Positions 6,218-9,214 of a stretch of 9,214 nt of DNA are shown here, in pieces (within the stretch, counting starts at the first letter, position 1; every line of letters starts with the position of its first letter). The stretch spans positions 1 to 9,214 of the forward strand of contig CAZAKI010000059.1 in NCBI GenBank assembly GCA_964485855.1. Reading direction: 5' to 3'. This DNA is from UBA993 sp964485855. GTDB taxonomy: Bacteria > Bacillota > Dethiobacteria > DTU022. The translations under genes and the position numbers were made by a program. The notes beneath the pieces were generated by a model that worked only from the letters and a program-made list of their open reading frames with translations, was not told the DNA's origin and searched no databases.

Positions 6218-7648
6218 GTGGGTGCCATGCTGCCAAAGGGAGTACCGGCAGAAGAAGTATTACGGGAAATGAACAGTTTTACAGATAAGGACGTTGACTG
6301 GCGGACAGGAAAGGTCTTGACCGGTTTATACGATCCCGGTGCTGAGGCTCACGCTGTAGCTATTGAAGCCTATACCCGTTTTTTACCCCAGAACGCCCTA
6401 TATGTAAATATGTACCCCAGTATCGGCAAGATGGAAAAAGATGTTGTTGCTTCGGTCGCCGAGCTGCTGCGAGCCGATGATGACGTAGTCGGCAATATAA
6501 CCAGCGGAGGCACCGAAAGCATTATGATGGCGGTCAAAACAGCCCGCGACTGGGCCCGGGTTAACCGACCCGATATTACCGAACCGGAAATGGTGCTGCC
6601 CGTCACCGCTCATCCGGCTTTTCTTAAGGCTGCTCATTATTATGGCCTTAAGGTAGTCCAAACAGCGATCGATCTGAATGAATTCAGGGCAGATCTTTCT
6701 TCTTTTGAACAAGCGCTAGGCGCAAATGTAATTCTGGCTGTAGGTTCAGCCCCCAATTTCTCGCACGGATCTATTGATCCGATTACTGCAATGGCCAAAA
6801 TGGCAGACGCCCGCAACATTCTTTTTCATGTAGACGGCTGTGTCGGCGGCATCTACATGTCCGTCATGCGGCGGATGGGTTTTGAGCTACCCGCTTTTGA
6901 TTTTTCCGTGCCCGGGGTGACTAGCATCTCAGCTGACCTGCATAAGTATGGTTATGCTCCCAAGAACGCTTCGGTTATCCTCTATCGTAACCGAGAGCTG
7001 CGCCAATTTGCCTGGTTTGTCTGTTCTTCGACCACCGAATACGTGGTTATCAACTCCACCACCCAAAGCAGCCGCACCGGTGGTCCGATCGCCGCTTCCT
7101 GGGCTATTCTAAGATTTATGGGCGAAGAAGGCTTCCAGGATATCGTCCGTCGCTCACAGGATGCCACTAAAAAGATGCTTGATAGCATTACAAAGATCGA
7201 TGATATATGGGTGCTCGGCAAACCGGATATGTGCATGTTTACGATCGCTTCCGATCAACTAAATGTTTTTGAAATTGATGATGAAATGGGTCAGCGTGGT
7301 TGGCAGATGATTCCGCAGTTTGCCTATGGCGGCAGCCCTGAAAACCTTCATGTCAGCCTGAGCCAAGCCAATGTGCCCCATGTTGATCAATTCATCAAAG
7401 ACCTGGAAGAGGTAGTGCACTATTTGCGCGAGAAGGGGCCCTCGGTTGATGTTGAAGAGATGAAACGTATCGTTGAAACAGCAAAAGTTAAATCGCCTGA
7501 TGAAGCGATGTTCGATATCATCCCGGTAATCGGCCTAACCGGAATGGATTTGCCGGAGCGGATGGCCGCCCTGAATACGGTGTTGAATCTCTTCCCGGCT
7601 GCTTTACGGGACGAAATGCTGACTATGTTTTTCAACATGACCGCTTGA
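6218..7648 (+). CDS. PLP-dependent lyase/decarboxylase of the sphingosine-1-phosphate lyase branch
   Basis: This is a 476-residue soluble enzyme of fold-type I, group II decarboxylase family. Numbered from the GTG, SGGTES (96-101) binds the PLP phosphate, TAHPAF (130-135) holds the ring-stacking His, HVDGC (204-208) holds the Asp for the pyridine nitrogen, and HKYGYAPK (242-249) carries the Schiff-base Lys243. The run from VPGVTSISAD to GYAPK, with GSAPNFSHG (176-184) and SRTGG (285-289), matches eukaryotic and Symbiobacterium sphingosine-1-phosphate lyases far better than glutamate decarboxylases. S1P lyase cleaves a phosphorylated sphingoid base to phosphoethanolamine and an aldehyde. No N-terminal membrane segment is present, as in bacterial members. 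The NPLH motif of S1P lyases, which helps bind substrate phosphate, is NALY here (59-62), so the substrate may differ. The gene shares a control region with the MFS_2 transporter. The real reaction is not established; an amino-acid decarboxylase is the main alternative. Confidence 0.88.
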   Translation: MGAMLPKGVPAEEVLREMNSFTDKDVDWRTGKVLTGLYDPGAEAHAVAIEAYTRFLPQNALYVNMYPSIGKMEKDVVASVAELLRADDDVVGNITSGGTESIMMAVKTARDWARVNRPDITEPEMVLPVTAHPAFLKAAHYYGLKVVQTAIDLNEFRADLSSFEQALGANVILAVGSAPNFSHGSIDPITAMAKMADARNILFHVDGCVGGIYMSVMRRMGFELPAFDFSVPGVTSISADLHKYGYAPKNASVILYRNRELRQFAWFVCSSTTEYVVINSTTQSSRTGGPIAASWAILRFMGEEGFQDIVRRSQDATKKMLDSITKIDDIWVLGKPDMCMFTIASDQLNVFEIDDEMGQRGWQMIPQFAYGGSPENLHVSLSQANVPHVDQFIKDLEEVVHYLREKGPSVDVEEMKRIVETAKVKSPDEAMFDIIPVIGLTGMDLPERMAALNTVLNLFPAALRDEMLTMFFNMTA

Positions 7649-7691
7649 GAACTATGACGCTTTAGTTAAGTCGGCATTTTAATAAATATCT

Positions 7692-7697
7692 AAGGAG
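7692..7697 (+). promoter_or_regulatory. Ribosome binding site of the TrkA_C-domain gene
   Basis: AAGGAG ten bases before the ATG at 7708. Between the stop at 7648 and this site I see no convincing terminator or promoter, which favours co-transcription with the lyase gene. Confidence 0.65.
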
Positions 7698-7707
7698 CAT
7701 TATCTTC

Positions 7708-8358
7708 ATGCAGTTGTTAATCATCCTGCTATTTTTAATCATCTGGTTGCTCATTTTCTGGATTGGCTCAATAGCCCTTGAAGCAACGGGCCTGGAAAGA
7801 GCAATAGCCCGATTTCAGGCTTTATCTGCATTAACAGGCGCAGGTTTTACCACCAGCCAATCAGAGCTGATCGTTGAGCATCAAGCCAGGCGCAAGATTA
7901 TCAGTTACCTTATTTTTTTAGGCAATACTGGCATTATGGCTTTCATCCTGCTGGTTATTCTTTATACCCGTGTGGGTATTTCAGCCGTTTCAAACTTTAC
8001 GGTCGGGACAATAATTGTTTTCCTGATCATCATCTATAGCTCTCTAAGACTAGGTGTGATTAATTCCTTAACTGATAAATTAGTCAGAGCTGTAAAAAAG
8101 AAAAATCTAAAAACAAGCGCATTTGAAATAATTGTTTTGAAACAGGCGGAAGAGCAGGTTTTAGCGTACATAATTATTGGACAGCAACCCAATTCAGCTG
8201 ACCTAACTATTGAAGACATCCGAACGGAATACAAAAATGTTAACATTTTGGCTTTAGAAAGAGATAACCAGGTATTACGTGATTTCAACGATGATGAGAA
8301 ACTGATGATCAACGACCAGCTTCTCTGTTATTTTAATAAAGATAGTAAGGGGCTCTAG
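7708..8358 (+). CDS. Small membrane protein with Trk-like pore loop and C-terminal TrkA_C (RCK_C) domain
   Basis: This is a 216-residue protein. A membrane segment (3-25) is followed by ARFQALSALTGAGFTTSQSE (34-53), which resembles the pore loop of Trk/Ktr potassium transporters, where the selectivity filter reads like T-x-G-F. Two further membrane segments lie at about 66-86 and 97-114, then a basic linker (KLVRAVKKKNLK). Residues about 138-213 look like a TrkA_C/RCK_C domain, a cytoplasmic regulatory module of K+ channels that in Bacillota often binds cyclic di-AMP. Full Trk/Ktr subunits have four such pore units; this has one, so it would need to assemble as a multimer or may have lost transport. 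The gene follows the lyase by 59 bases on the same strand and is visibly more AT-rich than its neighbours. The domain call is good; ion transport is inferred. Confidence 0.78.
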   Translation: MQLLIILLFLIIWLLIFWIGSIALEATGLERAIARFQALSALTGAGFTTSQSELIVEHQARRKIISYLIFLGNTGIMAFILLVILYTRVGISAVSNFTVGTIIVFLIIIYSSLRLGVINSLTDKLVRAVKKKNLKTSAFEIIVLKQAEEQVLAYIIIGQQPNSADLTIEDIRTEYKNVNILALERDNQVLRDFNDDEKLMINDQLLCYFNKDSKGL

Positions 8359-8460
8359 ATTTATTCATAACGGATAAGACACAGTATAATTTTGCGACAG
8401 ATATGGGCTAAATTGCCACACTACTGATGACCATGTTAAATTAAATATGGCTCTGAAAAC

Positions 8461-8473
8461 AATGATAATCATT
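8461..8473. promoter_or_regulatory. Fur-box-like palindrome
   Basis: AATGATAATCATT is a perfect palindrome of 6-base arms around one A. It equals the central 13 bases of the classical 19-base Fur box, and over all 19 positions I count 14 matches. It lies between the proposed promoter and the ribosome binding site of the DUF3159 gene, a normal place for repression. Fur-family relatives (Zur, PerR) or chance are alternatives. Confidence 0.45.
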
Positions 8474-8484
8474 CAGTAAAAAAT

Positions 8485-8490
8485 GAGGAG
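8485..8490 (+). promoter_or_regulatory. Ribosome binding site pointing to a CTG start
   Basis: GAGGAG ends six bases before an in-frame CTG at 8497 and nearly fifty bases before the first in-frame GTG (8539), which has no ribosome binding site of its own. The ATG at 8483 overlapping this site is out of frame and stops after three codons. Confidence 0.6.
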
Positions 8491-8496
8491 TTAATA

Positions 8497-9168
8497 CTGA
8501 AAAACAAAGGCACAGAAATATTAGAAGAGTTACAATCGGTGGTATCAGGAAAAACCTTTGATGCTTTGTTGCCACCGTTGGTTTTTGTATTGGTTAACAG
8601 CATAAGCAGGCTGGAAACGGCAGCAATCGCGGCGGTTATCTTTGCCCTGTTGATCGGGTTCCTGCGTCTGCTGTTACGACAAACTTTAAGTTATGCTTTC
8701 GGTGGCTTGGCGATGGTAATCCTGGCTGCTGCCATCGCTTTTCTAACTCGTGATGCCGCTAACTACTTTATTCCGGCCATTACCAGCAGTGCTTTACTCC
8801 TGATCGCCACCCTGGCCAGCTTGCTGGTGGGCAAGCCCCTGGCCGCCTGGGCCAGCCATCTAACCCGTGGATGGCCCCTAAACTGGTTCTGGCGCAGCGA
8901 TGTAAAGCCTGCCTATATTGAAGTGACCTGGTTTTGGGTTTTGATTTTACTGGGCAGACTCGTTATCCAGATTTTGCTCTACCTGGCCGGCGATGCGGCG
9001 CGCCTGGCCTGGGCTAACATTCTTCTCGGCTGGCCGGTTACCATCCCAATCTTAATCCTAACTTACATCTACGGTCTCTGGCGCCTGCGCCGTTTAGGCG
9101 GACCCGGCGTAGATGAATTCCGGACGGGAAAAGAACCACCCTGGGAGGGGCAGAAGCGGGGCTTTTAG
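8497..9168 (+). CDS. DUF3159-family multi-span membrane protein
   Basis: This is a protein of unknown function with about six membrane segments. Numbered from the GTG at 8539, they lie at roughly 9-22, 26-46, 52-70, 77-98, 129-150 and 157-182. The SGKTFDALLPPLVFVLVN start and the GGPGVDEF...PPWEG...RGF tail match the DUF3159 (PF11361) membrane family as I remember it. The strict start at GTG 8539 gives 209 residues but has no Shine-Dalgarno sequence. GAGGAG at 8485-8490 instead points to CTG 8497, which adds 14 residues (LKNKGTEILEELQS) and gives 223. A base error near 8494-8499 that destroyed an ATG is another explanation. The gene has its own upstream region with a Fur-like site, so it may respond to iron. 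The stop is followed by 46 bases with no feature visible up to the window edge. Confidence 0.78.
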   Translation: MKNKGTEILEELQSVVSGKTFDALLPPLVFVLVNSISRLETAAIAAVIFALLIGFLRLLLRQTLSYAFGGLAMVILAAAIAFLTRDAANYFIPAITSSALLLIATLASLLVGKPLAAWASHLTRGWPLNWFWRSDVKPAYIEVTWFWVLILLGRLVIQILLYLAGDAARLAWANILLGWPVTIPILILTYIYGLWRLRRLGGPGVDEFRTGKEPPWEGQKRGF

Positions 9169-9214
9169 CCAAGTTACTTTACATCCCTGCATACCATATT
9201 GTTGTCAAGGGGAC

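Larger units (their letters stand above)
8359..8496 (+). promoter_or_regulatory. Intergenic control region of the DUF3159 gene, with a candidate promoter
   Basis: This noncoding stretch holds a candidate promoter: TTGCCA (8413-8418), a 17-base spacer and TTAAAT (8436-8441). A second TATAAT at 8385-8390 has no good -35. No RNA gene or small open frame with a ribosome binding site is evident. The Fur-like palindrome lies just downstream of the proposed start of transcription. Confidence 0.4.

Noticed and set aside
6049..6228. Sixty-residue N-terminal extension of the MFS_2 transporter
   Set aside because: The extension covers both divergent promoters and overlaps the start of the lyase gene, while the ATG at 6048 has a good ribosome binding site and starts the protein just ahead of the first membrane segment.
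6218..7648. Glutamate decarboxylase (gadB) with the transporter as a GadC-like antiporter
   Set aside because: The motifs match the S1P-lyase branch rather than GadB, and the transporter is MFS_2, not an APC-family antiporter such as GadC.
7649..7707. Terminator or promoter between the lyase and the TrkA_C gene
   Set aside because: Only a three-to-four-base stem can be drawn and no -35/-10 pair is convincing; the stretch appears to hold only the ribosome binding site.

Overview
The window looks like a contig from a bacterium of the Bacillota (Firmicutes), probably an anaerobic clostridial lineage. The evidence is strong AGGAGG-type ribosome binding sites, sigma-A style promoters and the gene families present. 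The taxonomic call is an inference. I see no mobile element, CRISPR array, rRNA or tRNA. An exact 100-N assembly gap at 3152-3251 interrupts one gene, so this is a draft assembly.

Layout. (1) Positions 1-3691, minus strand, form a probable operon read right to left. It holds a DUF3160-family lipoprotein broken by the gap, then, three bases after its stop codon, a membrane-anchored protein with three calcium-loop/FG-GAP-like motifs, then, after 68 bases, the start of a ureohydrolase (agmatinase-like), cut by the window edge. (2) A 155-base divergent region at 3692-3846 separates this operon from a plus-strand, membrane-anchored alpha/beta hydrolase (3847-4605). (3) Converging on the hydrolase is a minus-strand MFS_2/GPH-type cation symporter (4693-6048). 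(4) A 169-base AT-rich control region (6049-6217) carries back-to-back promoters. To its right on the plus strand are a PLP enzyme of the sphingosine-1-phosphate-lyase branch (6218-7648) and a small membrane protein joining a Trk-like pore loop to an RCK_C/TrkA_C domain (7708-8358). (5) After an intergenic region with a putative promoter and a Fur-box-like palindrome lies a DUF3159 multi-span membrane protein (8497-9168), which appears to start at a rare CTG codon.

How the genes may work together. The PLP lyase and the MFS_2 transporter share one control region and form the most coherent candidate system. Animal MFS_2 proteins of the MFSD2 group move lysophospholipids and sphingosine-1-phosphate, and the enzyme is related to the lyase that cleaves sphingosine-1-phosphate. 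The bacterial pair could take up or export, and cleave, a phosphorylated amine or lysolipid-like compound, but one phosphate-binding position in the enzyme is changed, so the true substrate may differ. The DUF3160 lipoprotein and the FG-GAP-like protein are predicted to lie outside the cytoplasmic membrane and probably act as a pair of unknown function.
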